A stretch of 23,691 nt of DNA, from positions 1 through 23,691 of the forward strand of contig CAYPHA010000070.1 of assembly GCA_964410215.1 (NCBI GenBank). Direction: 5' to 3'. Made by a program: the position numbers and the translations under genes. The notes beneath the pieces were generated by a model. The model made no database searches and had not been told where the DNA came from. It saw nothing but the letters and a program-made list of their open reading frames with translations. The DNA comes from CAYPHA01 sp964410215 (GTDB lineage Bacteria > Calditrichota > Calditrichia > Calditrichales > CAYPHA01). Positions 23,629-23,691 of the stretch are shown here, piece after piece. The number at the start of each line of letters is the position of its first letter. Position 1 is the first letter of the stretch.

Positions 23629-23691
23629 GTGTCTTCAGCATTAAGTCTTGAGTCCACTCCGATAAGCGCTAATTACGGAGTTGTCATCCCG
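23629..23691 (+). CDS. Start of a possible IscB/IsrB-type protein, partial, runs off the window
   Basis: A GTG at 23629 begins a frame that stays open to the last base (21 codons). A TAA stop lies immediately before it, so no earlier start is possible. GGGG at 23618-23621 lies 7 bases upstream and could act as a ribosome site, inside the last hairpin of the proposed omega RNA. The visible peptide ends SANYGVVIP. IscB-family proteins begin with a short beta-strand followed by a PLMP motif, which would be expected just beyond the edge. In known OMEGA loci the ORF starts right after the omega RNA, as here. With only 21 codons the frame could be chance; the call depends mainly on context. An inverted repeat (ACTCCG/CGGAGT, 23656-23681) lies within it. 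Confidence 0.35.
   Translation, partial: MSSALSLESTPISANYGVVIP

Noticed and set aside
23361..23691. Group II intron 5' part or retron RNA as an explanation of the structured end
   Set aside because: No GTGYG-type intron 5' end is seen, and a domain V was not visible. The order of blocks and the ORF position fit an omega RNA better. A retron cannot be excluded until the downstream gene is seen.
1..23691. CRISPR arrays, tRNA or rRNA genes
   Set aside because: No regularly spaced repeats, cloverleaf-like segments or conserved rRNA segments were seen on reading the window.

Overview
The window is a stretch of Gram-negative bacterial chromosome, gene-dense, with roughly balanced base composition and short leaders. 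Outer-membrane and envelope features point to the Fibrobacterota-Chlorobiota-Bacteroidota (FCB) side of the tree, perhaps Candidatus Marinimicrobia or a neighbour. These are a GWxTD protein, a DUF2851 protein, a FecR/Ig-like secreted protein, an NlpC/P60 lipoprotein and a possible lipid A sugar dehydrogenase. The lineage is an inference from protein families, not from a marker-gene phylogeny.

Layout, left to right. (1) 30-4685, minus strand: a secreted protein cut short by a stop near the edge, a FecR-domain secreted protein, then a DUF350 membrane protein coupled to a lytic transglycosylase with a strong sigma70-type promoter, and a DUF2851 protein. (2) 4746-5156, plus: a small XRE regulator divergent from DUF2851, with a perfect 12-bp palindrome between them. 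(3) 5153-7045, minus: EIIA(Ntr-like), polyprenyl diphosphate synthase and NlpC/P60 lipoprotein in one tight operon. (4) 7169-13915, plus: a second, divergent EIIA paralogue, a transmembrane Ser/Thr kinase with a PEGA domain, then a HisRS, ClC, SpoU methyltransferase and CPBP protease operon with 4-bp overlaps. (5) 13880-20160, minus: GWxTD, Gfo/Idh/MocA dehydrogenase, cysteine desulfurase-like enzyme, AlaX-type tRNA editing protein, an unrecognised 185-aa protein and a SatD-like protein. (6) 20338-22251, plus: an NhaC-type antiporter with an extra exported N-terminal domain. (7) 22257-22889, minus: a diverged DprA/SLOG-like protein.

The last ~750 bases (22,938-23,691) contain no convincing complete gene. 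From about 23,361 the plus strand is a chain of well-formed hairpins ending just before a GTG-started frame that runs off the window. The order of short conserved blocks, the hairpins and the position immediately upstream of an ORF resemble the omega RNA (HEARO RNA) of IscB/IsrB OMEGA elements, the transposon-encoded RNA-guided nucleases ancestral to Cas9. I regard this as the most interesting item in the window. It rests on motif resemblance recalled from known omega RNAs plus visible structure, and the nuclease body lies outside the window.

Most of the remaining genes are ordinary housekeeping, envelope and regulation genes. Points worth a second look include the ClC protein lacking the proton glutamate, the paired EIIA paralogues with near-mirror promoters, the NhaC N-terminal domain, and several start sites that Shine-Dalgarno positions move from the longest ORF.
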